Assembly: GCA_008704415.1 (NCBI GenBank) | Contig: VXIS01000058.1 | Span: 1-64,000, forward strand | DNA length: 64,000 nt | Reading direction: 5' to 3' | Source: Sphaerosporella brunnea | Lineage: Eukaryota; Ascomycota; Pezizomycetes; Pezizales; Pyronemataceae | In this document: piece after piece, positions 22,101 to 30,382 of the stretch | How positions within the stretch are numbered: position 1 is the first letter of the stretch | Layout: every line of letters begins with the position of its first letter | Made by a program: the position numbers and the translations under genes | Notes under the pieces: generated by a model | Told to the model about the DNA's origin: nothing | The model's database searches: none | The model's input: only the letters and a program-made list of their open reading frames with translations

Positions 22101-22892
22101 GGGCCGGTGGGGGGGTAGGTGATTGGCTACCGCTTCCGAAAAGAGGGGTAGAAACTCGTGGTACTGCGGAGGGACCAGTGACTTTAGATCCCCCTCGTCG
22201 ATCACCTTACGCTCCAACGCCTTGTTGATTTCATACAGCGATAGGGAGAAAAGCTGGAGCTGGCCGTATCGCTGTTTCTTGTTTTTGACCAGACGTTGGA
22301 AGGAGGTGGCCGACACTATTGCAATGTCTAGGGACTGGGTAGGGGGCGTCACTCCTTTGATGCTTGTCGGCTTCAGTGTTGTCCTGTGTGCGACGCAGCG
22401 AGGGGAGTCGAAGGAGACGTCGTTTGAGGCAAAGCGGATTGACACTCCATGGTGCCGCATCCAAGGGATGCCCAGGATCAGAGGGTAGTGGCCGAGCTTG
22501 GTGACGAAGGCAGGCAACGTCTCATGGTGACCGCCGATCGACATCCCCACCTTGACAATGTGGGTGATGTCTCCGGAAGAGATGGGTCTACCGTCTATAA
22601 CCTCGAGGGCGCGAGGAACGCGTAGTGCATACTGGGGAAAATGATGTTGGCGAGCAAATTCTTCGTCGATGAAAGCAAAACCAGTGGCTCCACAGTCAAT
22701 CAGTGCGTGGGTTTGGATCTTGTTATCACTATCGGAGAGGGAACACGTAACTACGAGATGGTTTCCATCCATTGATTCCTCCTCCACACCTTGATTTGAC
22801 AGAGCTACCGAAGACAAGGAAAGGCTGTCCGGCCTGCGGGCCGGAGAGCCGTGACAACAAGGAAAAGACGAAGAAGATGCTGGGCGTCCCAT
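19188..22892 (-). CDS. pol: Gypsy pol polyprotein: protease, RT, RNase H, integrase, chromodomain (1234 aa)
   Basis: An open frame of 1234 codons. In order: an aspartic protease (ALIDCGATGFAFI, with DCG where DSG or DTG is usual), reverse transcriptase (YLDDILIYSD), RNase H (VVVETDASDYVSAG), integrase with an HHCC zinc-binding region (ending CHVCQRSR) and the DDE core (MDFVTGLP, then IISDRGPQFAS), and a chromodomain at the C-terminus (EWFVDQILDS, YLVKWTGY). A chromodomain marks the chromovirus branch and is known to guide integration toward modified chromatin. The frame differs from gag. The ATG used here lies 30 bases past the gag stop, so expression needs frameshifting, reinitiation or splicing. 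Confidence 0.95.
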   Translation of the reverse strand: MGRPASSSSFPCCHGSPARRPDSLSLSSVALSNQGVEEESMDGNHLVVTCSLSDSDNKIQTHALIDCGATGFAFIDEEFARQHHFPQYALRVPRALEVIDGRPISSGDITHIVKVGMSIGGHHETLPAFVTKLGHYPLILGIPWMRHHGVSIRFASNDVSFDSPRCVAHRTTLKPTSIKGVTPPTQSLDIAIVSATSFQRLVKNKKQRYGQLQLFSLSLYEINKALERKVIDEGDLKSLVPPQYHEFLPLFSEAVANHLPPHRPYDHKIPFKEGFEPPFGPLYSLSRPELEALKAWLEENLSKGFIRASSSPAGAPILFVKKGDGSLRLVVDYRGLNEGTIKNRYPLPLVRETLMRLSKARWFSKLDVRGAYNLIRMAEGEEWKTAFRTRYGLFESLVMPFGLTNAPADFQRFINDTLSPFLDRFASAYLDDILIYSDTLEEHQDHLRQVLRRLSEAGLHLKPEKCEFHQREVKYLGLIIGIDGIRMDPDKVEAVRAWPTPEKLKDVRAFLGFANFYRRFIRSYSQVVRPLTRLTQKDVPFQWTKTEQEAFDSLKTCFTTAPVLRRFDHDRDVVVETDASDYVSAGILSQYDDDGVLHPVAYFSKKHSPAECNYEIYDKELMAIVRAFEEWRPELQSVENPVQVLTDHKNLEYFTTTKLLNRRQARWSQFLSQFNFKIVYRPGKSGGKPDSLTRRSGDLPKEGDERTTENFSVVIKPHQIVHLLADGPPVQPPLPLGDEAVTLARLFQEAYDADPFPSQVLRMLQDGVRHSRRITLAECAQERDRLTYRGKLYVPEYEPLRVHLMQQHHDAPVAGHPGRSKTLELLCRTYHWPKMRQDVERYVRNCHVCQRSRTGRHAPYGILRPLPIPERPWQDISMDFVTGLPWSQGCDAIWVVVDRLTKERHLIPCRTNVDAAGLADLFIQHVFRLHGLPLTIISDRGPQFASDFWERICVRLGIERRLSTAFHPQTDGQTERINAVMEQYLRAYVNYLQDDWADWLPLAEFATNNQASEAHGSSPFFANKGFDPRYQFDLSPAAPNNVDDRRALTTARTLSEIHSHLRTELLRAQMRYQDNADEHRIPAPNYQVGDKVWLDARNWKTRRPASKLDNKRHGPFEVTEKVSAYAYRLRLHEDMHVHPVFHVSLLEPAPDDPYPGQRQDPPPPVEIEGEQEWFVDQILDSRLHGRWRKLQYLVKWTGYDRPKWEPAEMVNGLEAIDRFHEAYPDKPGPLPEDE

Positions 22893-22921
22893 GGCGGTGC
22901 CAACCTTGCGGCATGGGACAA

Positions 22922-24193
22922 CTAGTTTTCCGACGGTTGGGCGTCGGAGGTGGGGGTGAGGTTTTCCGAGGGCTGAGCAGTAGGGGTAGCCGTGGCTACC
23001 AGCGACGCCTCGGCAGCACGGACACGACGAGCCTCAGCAGCCAGCCGGCGAGGGCAATCGAGGCGGAAGTGTTGATCCGATCCACAGTAGGTACACTGCC
23101 CCTTTGCCATTCTCTCCTCCCGGATCCTCTGGCGCTCGGCTTCACGCCGGGCAGCTGAGAGCTCCATTGGGGCCGGGCCATAGTTTCCACTGTTCGAGTT
23201 GGTGGGGTGGTTGCCCGTGGTTGCAGGGGCAGTGGCAGTGGATGAGGATGGTGCATGGGGGCGAGGGGTGCTTCGGTGGTTGGTGGTAGTGGCGGTGGGG
23301 CGAGACGATGAGGGCTTACGTTCCTCTGCTCGGGCACGGATCCGGTTGTCCACGTCCTTGCAAAGGTTAACGAAGGCTGCCAGGGTGTCATCGGAGGCTG
23401 CTCGGTGCAGGAGGGCGTCCTTCATCTCTTCCGACAAGCCTTCATAAAGTTGGTCTTTCTGGGCGACTTCGTCCCAGTTAAGGTCTCCCATGAGGCGGCG
23501 GAAGTCGGCCAGATAGGTGGAGAATGGCAGGTTTCGTTGACGGAGACGGCGAATTTCACGAGCAGCGGTTCGAGAGCGGTCGGGGTCGTCATAGGCCTGT
23601 CGGAGGATGGTCAACAGATCGTTGAGGGAGGCCAGGGTGATATCTCCGGTGTCTTCATCGGCATAAGAGCGCAGCTGGTTCAAAGCTGCTCCTGACAGGC
23701 GGTTGAAGGCGTACCGAAGACGGGCTTGTTCGGTTGGGTAACGGGTGGGCTGGGCAGCAAGCTTGTTGCGGAGCTGTAGGATCCAGGTCCTCAGCTCTTC
23801 GGGCTTGGTACCGTCGAAGGTCGGTGCATCGGGGAAGCCACCCGACTGGGTGCCTCCTTCGGGGTGGTCACGGATCTGGGCGGCGGCGATTGCTAGGACC
23901 TGATTCAGTTGGGCCGTGAGGTCCCTTGCCTGCTGCTGGGCAGCGGCCAGGCCGGTGCGGGCTGCATCGCGTTCGAGAAGGGCTGTCCGGAGCTCAGCAC
24001 GCGTCTCCTCCAGCTCCTCCTCCAGGTTGGGTGGGGCTTCGCAGGCCAGGAGTTGCTGTGCCATATGGGCGAAGTCGATCAAACGTTGATCGCGCTCTTC
24101 CTGGGGGAAGCCTTCTTCCGGGGGCGCCTGGGCGCCAGTTTCGATGGCTGCCCAGAGCTCCTGAGGGATTCGGAGGTCGTGGTAGGCGGCCAT
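22922..24193 (-). CDS. gag: Gypsy gag protein (423 aa)
   Basis: It encodes the structural capsid protein of the retrotransposon. An N-terminal coiled-coil-like region (residues about 50-110) is followed by the Ty3-type capsid domain with FDGTKPEELRTWILQL near residue 130, and by a CCHC zinc knuckle (CTYCGSDQHFRLDC) near residue 370 for RNA binding. A Ser/Thr/Pro/Asn-rich spacer precedes the knuckle. The start ATG follows the 5' LTR by about 80 bases. The same protein begins at 475 in the copy at the left edge. Confidence 0.94.
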   Translation of the reverse strand: MAAYHDLRIPQELWAAIETGAQAPPEEGFPQEERDQRLIDFAHMAQQLLACEAPPNLEEELEETRAELRTALLERDAARTGLAAAQQQARDLTAQLNQVLAIAAAQIRDHPEGGTQSGGFPDAPTFDGTKPEELRTWILQLRNKLAAQPTRYPTEQARLRYAFNRLSGAALNQLRSYADEDTGDITLASLNDLLTILRQAYDDPDRSRTAAREIRRLRQRNLPFSTYLADFRRLMGDLNWDEVAQKDQLYEGLSEEMKDALLHRAASDDTLAAFVNLCKDVDNRIRARAEERKPSSSRPTATTTNHRSTPRPHAPSSSTATAPATTGNHPTNSNSGNYGPAPMELSAARREAERQRIREERMAKGQCTYCGSDQHFRLDCPRRLAAEARRVRAAEASLVATATPTAQPSENLTPTSDAQPSEN

Positions 24194-24272
24194 GGTGTTG
24201 CAAGAGTGGGAGGGGGAGGTGGCGATGTGACAGACAGAGCGAGTAGGTTAGGCTTTGGTGGACTGAACCTAG

Positions 24273-24785
24273 TGTAACGGAGAGGGTCGAGAACAGACTG
24301 GAGGGGCCCAAGGTACTCGCGTACAGAGGGGGCAAGAACGAGAGCTGGGACAAGATCCAAAGGCAGGACAAGAGGCAGGACAAGAGGCGCAATGCGCACG
24401 GTCAGGATTCAGATTGGAACGAAGGTACTCAGATTGACATACGAAGGTTCAGTAAAGAGGAAAGGGAAAACAAACAACAAAGCGGAAGCGAAGGCCCCTT
24501 ATAGCAATCACGTGACTGCGGTGCGCCGCGCCACGTGGTAGCCGAATATAACCTCGGCTCGGAGCCACCCCACCGAGTCCCCCTACAGAGCCTCATCACG
24601 ACACCACAAACAACCCCCACTTCCGAACCTCACCACGTGACAACCATCAACGGGGGGGTAAATTTGAGAACAGCAAATGAATCAGCATCCTTTGAAGCCT
24701 TAGATCTGAGAGTTCCAGCCGATTTCATTGAGAGTAAAAGCCGGTAGCTTAGTCGGAAAACTCCATCCAAACTCGCGCCGTGACA
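24273..24785 (-). repeat. 5' LTR of the gypsy element (513 bp)
   Basis: Identical by eye to 18641-19153. As the 5' LTR of a minus-strand element it should contain the promoter. It is followed on the right by the gatgt duplication and ORF2 of the LINE. Confidence 0.96.
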
Positions 24786-25357
24786 GATGTTCTTTGACAG
24801 CGTGAGGTCCAGAATAGCTGGTTGTGCTCCGCGGTCGCAAGTAGGGGTGTCATCGTTCCAGAGGGCTAGCTCGTGACGGTCAATGAGAGCCTCAAGCCAG
24901 GCGCTGTTGCGGTTAGCTTGGCAGGTCGGGTCCCAGCGCACGCTGTGTGCGTTGAAATCGCCCGCCAGGATGACTCTATCTGAGTCCATGATGGCGGTCC
25001 AGTTTTCAGCGCGACTGGGCCTTTGGCTGGTGAAGGCGTTGTTGACTACGTTAATCTTAAACTGGTCGTAGACGTTGACAACGCGGCACTTGGTACCGGC
25101 TGGTGAGGTTGCGTCGATGACCATGACATCGCCAGCGTTGGATACTAGCTGGGATTGAACCGTGAAGTTGGTCTTGGAGTCAGTACGTATGGCAGCCCAG
25201 GTCCTGCCTGAGCCGTAGATCCGAAAGGCCTGATGTGTAATGCGGTAGGCCGGGGGTTCTTGAATGAGCACTAGGTCCGTCTTGTTGCGTATTGCGATTT
25301 CCAAACAGGTCTGCAGAACTGGTCCAGACCTGTTGACGTTGTGCTGAATGCACCGCA

Positions 25358-27686
25358 TTATAATACTTCTTCTGCCGCCGGCGTGGCCGGGACTGACAGT
25401 ACGGGTGATTCCAAGTCTGCAGCGTCGGTCATGGCGTCATCCGCACCGTCCCCATTCATGTCCTGATCCACCGCCGGAGCCTCCTTGGAGGCGAGTAGGC
25501 ACGGGCGTCGGGGGTCCCTCAGCATGGCGCCGGCTTCAGGCCGTTGGTTGAAGGTTTCTCTGTTCGGCCCAACCGGGGTGGCGTTGGCCCCTGACGCCTG
25601 GCTGGCAGCGGCCGGTTCTGCCAGGCTGGGTTTGGCCCTGGCTTTCCTGACCGCTTCCTTTTTCTTGGAGCAGGAGTCGCTCTTCGCCGAGTGCCCTTCA
25701 CCGCAGTTAGGGCACTCAAGTGTCGGCGCAGAGTTCCTGCAGATGCGGCCGGTTTTCTTGTCGCACTCAGCACAGTCCTTTATGTTGCACCTTATGGGCT
25801 GTGGTTAGGTGATCCTTGCTGCAGTGAGCGCATTTCGGTTTGCTCCGCATGTTCTTCACGTAGCAGTTGTGTGCCAGGTGGCCCCATCCGGAGCAGAAGT
25901 CGCAAAAAGCATCAGGGCCTGCCTTCAGGTATGGTTCGGCTTTAAGGCATTTGCCCGACAGCAGGAGGCCCTTCCTGGTGGCAAGTAAGGCTGCGCTGCG
26001 GTCCTTCACAGCAAAGGTGACAGAGGAAGCTTGCGTAGTTCCTTCGTTCAGGCGGCGCCTGACCTCCGGTTCGTTGGTCAGCCATCGAACTTGCATAGGG
26101 ATGACCAGGCCGTCGTTATCCGTCATCAGGTCTCGTTTTAGCAGGTCTAGCTTGCCGAGGTATCTGCGGATGTCAACCCCGTGGACCTTGATGCGGGTCC
26201 ATTCCTCATTGGCATTGGCTGCGATCACGCTCGAGTCCAAGCGTCTGGCAGCTGTGAGCACGACGTCTCCGTAGTGACAGAGCTGAGCGGCGGTCGCAAA
26301 GGGGCATGTCACCGCCATGACCGTCCCCCTCTGGTTCTGGTTAACAGCGGCGAGGCGCAGGAAGCCTGGTGCGCCTCTGGCAGCCAGGGCGTCATTTATC
26401 GCGCGTACCATCTTGGTGCAGTAGTTGGTATCAGCTTTAGACTGCGATGCACCCTCCTCGCGTGTCAGGATCACTGTCCTAGCCCTGCGCGGCACCTCGT
26501 GTCCGGCCGGCTTAAGGTCGGGGGTGGGGTTGGCGGGTTTGGCGGGTTTCTTGGCCTTGACGACTGTCGTCCAGGAGCCGTCGTTTCGAGCGGTGTCGCC
26601 CCCGTTGTTGACTGCTGCAGTATAGTTGCTGGGCTTGGCTGCAGTCTTGGGGGTGGGGCGGGTGGGGCGGGTAGTGGCGGTGGTAGTGGTGGTGGTGGTG
26701 TTGTCGGGTCGCGGTAGGATTGTTGGGGGCGTCGGGGGTTTTGCCGCCTTGCGGGGCACTTTTGGAGTCTTTGGAGTCTTTGGGGGGGCGTGCTGGGACG
26801 CAGCGAGAGAGAGAGAGTCTCGTTTGGCCTGGGCCATTTGGGCCGTGCGTCGGAGTTCTGCGGCGTGTTCCTCGTCAGTCATGGCTGCCGTCATCTCGGT
26901 GTCGTCGGTTGACCAGTCCAGAGCCTTGTCTGGGTTGGCTGGCGGGGACGTGGCGGCTGGAGCTGTGGCTGCATCAGGGTTGTCGGTGCGGGTAGCTTGC
27001 TGCTGGACCGTGACCATGCGTTCCAGCTCTGCCACTTTGGCGATGAGTGGCTCTGTGATCTCGGCCATCAGCTTAAGTATGCGGCTCGTGTGGGTTTCAA
27101 AACCGGCATCTAGGCGGTTCATATGGCCAAGCATGGCCTCTTTAACGGCATCATGGATGATTTCCACGAGCCTGTTGCTTTCGGGCGCCTCTTGACGCCG
27201 GCGCTTGCGCGTTTCTGCTAGAGGCTGGGCAGGCGGTCTATCAAACGCAGTGGAGGTGCTGAACTTGCTAAGGTCCAAGGGGGTGTTTCCTGTCAGGCCG
27301 CGCGTCATGGCGCGGGTCATACGTGGGGCCCCCAGGGCGCCCGGGGTTGGCGGGGTTGGGTCGGGGATATTAGGGCCAGCTGAGTGCTCGGCAGGCAGCA
27401 TAGGCGAGGGCGTTGTCGTTGTCGGTGTTGGAGTCAGGACGGGTTCAGACCACTGGGAGGCGCCCTGAAGGTCGACCTCCATGTTGTCCACTTTGTTCGT
27501 GTCGGCCATCTGGGACGACTCAATCGGGTCGGATGGGTCCTCCAAAGGGGGTGCGGCGTTCGGGTCCGTGGTGGCTAGGGGCGGGGCGTTCGCGTGCGGG
27601 TCCATGGTGGCGACACACTTGTGCGCGGCGCGGCGATACAGGCTCGCTAGCGGCCCTGAGTTATTGCGCCCGGAGGCGTGAAGCAA
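25358..27686 (-). pseudogene. LINE ORF1 (gag-like, zinc knuckles), one frameshift near 25795
   Basis: The frame is open from ATG 27686 to a stop at 25767 (639 codons). It has a Pro/Thr-rich N-terminal half, a central domain with AINDALAARGAPGFLR, and Cys-rich knuckles (CDFCSGWGHLAHNC, CAHCSKDH). Just past the second knuckle the coding signal shifts frame around 25795-25805: the other frame continues with CNIKDCAEC and a further knuckle (CPNCGEGHSAKSDSC) and runs open to a TAA at 25360-25358. One base indel, a sequencing error or a programmed shift would explain this. ORF1 proteins bind the element RNA. Its stop overlaps the ORF2 start codon (TAATG). Confidence 0.85.
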
Positions 27687-27781
27687 AAGTTTTTCTGGCG
27701 ATCGGGGTTTCTATCCAATAAGAGGGAGACACGTATCGGCTTGGCGTTCTCAAGCGCGATGCGTGTGGTTGTCGAGTGTGT

Positions 27782-27798
27782 GTGTTAGCTACGGTGTT
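27782..27798. repeat. Right target-site duplication of the LINE
   Basis: A 17-bp copy of 15124-15140, directly upstream of the LINE 5' end. Confidence 0.93.
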
Positions 27799-27881
27799 AG
27801 CCACGCGCATTCAAGTCGCCCCTACCGAGTCCATTGTTGCCGAACCCACTGTCACCGAGCCCTCAAAATTCATTTATTACT

Positions 27882-29638
27882 ATGCCCAACCCACGCATTG
27901 ATAGGAAGGCTGCTGCCTCATTTCTTAAATTGAGAAAGCCCGGTTTCAAGGTATGTAATAGTTGACCTGCCAGTGAACTTGAAGGTGGCCCTGTTAATAG
28001 CAGTCTGGGTGTGCAGTGTTACTGGATGATCTGTAAATATTGCAACGTCGAAAGCTCAATCAATACCTCCCGCCAGCATGAACACCTTGTGAAGTGTGCT
28101 GCCTGCCTCAAAGCGACGAAAGACAAGAGGATCGACAATGAAATCACACTGTAGAGGCAGCCTCAAATGGCGGTACTCAAACAACCTTGATGGGAATGGG
28201 CAGTGACCCTGCCAGATGTAAAAAAGCAGAATCTCACGGTTGACCTTTTCCCACAAGGCAGAAGACATCCAAGTGCAGAGTATGAATGCTCGTAACTACT
28301 CTGACTGAATTCTACGGGAAATACACAATTTTCCCGGTAGAGTCCCCACTCACATCAATTCGGTTGTAACAGACACGTGTTCTACAATGCGAGTTGTCTG
28401 GCGGTTATTGGAGGAGACAATCCAGCGTGAACAGCCAGCAGCGGTCCCATTATTCGTACCATGCAACTCTCATAGCTTTCAACTCCTAATCAAGGACATC
28501 GTTAAAGATATGCCCTCCGTTACCCAAATCAGCAGCGGTATATGGAAAATTGTTGGTTTCTTTCGGGGCGCACATCTGCAGTATGCTTTGTTGAAAGACT
28601 ATCAACTCCAGCTGTATGATCGTCGTCTTGCCCTCCTTGCATCAGTAATTACTCGCGGGTACCAGCCAATTCAGTCTCCCGGAATAAAGAAGCTTTACGA
28701 GCATTGGAAAGGGATCCTCAGTCCAACTTAGACAAGGGTGTAACACAATTTATCAGTGATCGTACCTTCTGGAGTGATCTTAATGAGGTACGCGAGATTC
28801 TAGCCCCACTCAATGAAAGCCTTAAGATGTCTAAGTCAGAGACCTCTCATCTTGGTCATGTCATTCTTTGGTAGGAACCATCGTCTCACGATTGCTGCTC
28901 GTCGCCCCAACAAAGAAACTCCTGCTTCTCTCTGCCTAAATGTATTTCCACCTCGGTTTGAGAAAGAGATCCGCCCTATATACTGGGCTGCATTCTGTCT
29001 TAATTCGCTGAATTGGAATCAAGCTATGGTCAATCCCGAGCTCTACAGTCAGATCACGAATTTCATTGCTGAACTAGACGACCCGATGCAATTCCAAAGG
29101 CCTATTCTTGGCCGGCAACCCTCAAGCTGCATGTCCCAGCGTCCCTCGAACGGTACATGATTTCCTTTTTTTCAGAGGACAAGAAGGACCTTCTGTGCCC
29201 CACCATGCTGCGTGGGCTGTTGTTGATAGCCCACAAGGATTTTGGATGGCTATGCGCGAATTCATACCACACCTTGCAACAATTGCGTTGAGATTGTTTC
29301 GGACTCCATGCATTTTAGTACCTTCAGAGCGATCTTTTTCTGTTCAAAATCTTGTTCATGGTAAGACAAGGAACAGGCTCCTCTCTGAGTGCACCAACAA
29401 GCTTATCTATGTGTATATGAATAGGAGAGTGCTGGATCGAGGACTCAGGGTAGGTGAGCCCGTTCACTGGAAACAGCTCAATGACGAGCAATTCATTGAG
29501 CTTGAAGATAATTATCTTGCAAACCAGGCACTGGAGAACATTCTAGACATCGAAGAGGAGGAGGATCCAGCGATTCTGGATGGAAGACAGCCCGATCTTG
29601 GGCCACGCAATCTTTTGGTTCTATTACAACCCTTCTAA
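27882..29638 (+). pseudogene. hAT transposase, broken
   Basis: The first exon starts at ATG 27882; after an intron (gtatgt... to about 28016) it encodes a BED-type zinc finger (CKYC, then a His/Cys pair in QHEHLVKC) and then hits a stop near 28153. Later fragments in other frames show the catalytic-domain CNSH motif near 28460 and, at 29300-29430, the C-terminal dimerisation block (PSERSFSVQNL, KLIYVYMNRRVL). At least two frameshifts or deletions and stops separate these pieces. hAT transposases cut and paste their own element; this copy cannot make a full protein. Confidence 0.88.
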
Positions 29639-30034
29639 ATTCTAAGCGGTCTTTTTGGCAATAGAGGATGCTATCCAGCCGTGTTTTTGCACCTGGAGGG
29701 GGAAATGTGTGAATGCACCGGGGGTAAGCAAGCAATCTTGTAAATTCTGAGCGGTATTTTTGGCAACAGAGCGTGGTATCTAGACTATATTATTTGATAT
29801 AGTACACTTAGAGGATGATTTTTTTGTCTTGCTTTTGTGATTTGGACATATGATTGTTGAGGACGGGGGGTTTTTGTCCGGGGTGGGGGTTGGCCGCACC
29901 TGAAGTTGGTTGCTATCGGGCGCTGCAACTTAACTCACCACCAATCACTCAGACCACCAGCCTCACTGTAAACTGTGTTTTCACGACACATGCGTTACAG
30001 TACAATACTGTCACAATACAGGCCTGCATCCCTA

Positions 30035-30042
30035 GTTGCCAC
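30035..30042. repeat. Right target-site duplication of the hAT element
   Basis: gttgccac, matching 15014-15021. Confidence 0.92.
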
Positions 30043-30382
30043 TATGCATGCTCTCTGTTGGAAATAGGTAGGGATTGAAAGAGGAGAAAACGATGATTCA
30101 CTAAGTACAGTGGGGCGAACGGGAACAGAGAGCGTCGGTCATTTACGTTCCGTTTACCGGTCCTAGCGGGTGCATTGCGTGACGCACCATGACCGAACAA
30201 CCGAAAAACCGAAAACCGAAAACCAACACCCTCGAATGCTAGCAAAGCCATTTACATCACTCGCCCACCAATTCGAATTCTCGAATGAAAACCACTTTGC
30301 TAGCTGCGATACAAGGAAAACGTTCATGTTGACAAAATAAAATAAAAAACCCCCCTAAAAAAAACAAGAACTGAAGAACAAA

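Larger units (their letters stand above)
18641..24785 (-). mobile_element. Complete Ty3/gypsy chromovirus (6145 bp), apparently intact
   Basis: It is bounded by 513-bp LTRs that I read as identical, and by 5-bp duplications. On the minus strand the order is 5' LTR, gag, pol with a C-terminal chromodomain, 3' LTR. A purine-rich tract (AGGAGGGGGATAC on the minus strand) abuts the 3' LTR. Both ORFs are open throughout. Identical LTRs and intact ORFs indicate a very recent insertion and possible activity. Confidence 0.96.
15345..25358 (-). pseudogene. LINE ORF2 (endonuclease-RT-RNase H), split by the gypsy insertion
   Basis: The 5' part is 25358-24786 and the 3' part 18635-15345. The gypsy element with its duplicated 5 bp separates them; skipping it and one duplication keeps the frame open, so ORF2 was intact when hit. 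Domains in order: an EEP-type endonuclease (QHNVNRSG at the start, EPPAY, then GDFNAHS), reverse transcriptase with LSYADD, RNase H (VYSDGS, YDAEL and a histidine/aspartate block ending GNEMADQAA), and a C-terminal CCHC-like knuckle (CWWC...H...C). The protein would nick the target and reverse-transcribe the element RNA. The start codon overlaps the ORF1 stop codon in TAATG. Confidence 0.92.
15141..27781 (-). mobile_element. Full-length LINE of the Tad/I type, interrupted by a gypsy element
   Basis: It lies on the minus strand with its 5' end at 27781 and an A-rich 3' tail (T-rich on the plus strand, 15141-15160). Without the gypsy insertion and one 5-bp duplication it is about 6491 bp. It has ORF1 with zinc knuckles and ORF2 with endonuclease, reverse transcriptase and RNase H, the layout of the fungal Tad clade. 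A second, 5'-truncated LINE of the same type is at 53259-53961. Confidence 0.93.
15022..30034 (+). mobile_element. hAT DNA transposon, disrupted by a LINE insertion
   Basis: The termini are inverted (TAGGGATGC at the left end; its complement ends at 30034) and are flanked by 8-bp duplications. Removing the LINE and one copy of its target duplication leaves about 2355 bp, a normal hAT size. The transposase (27882-29638) is read on the plus strand and is broken. The LINE sits in the 5' untranslated part of the hAT, 119 bp from its left end. Confidence 0.92.
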
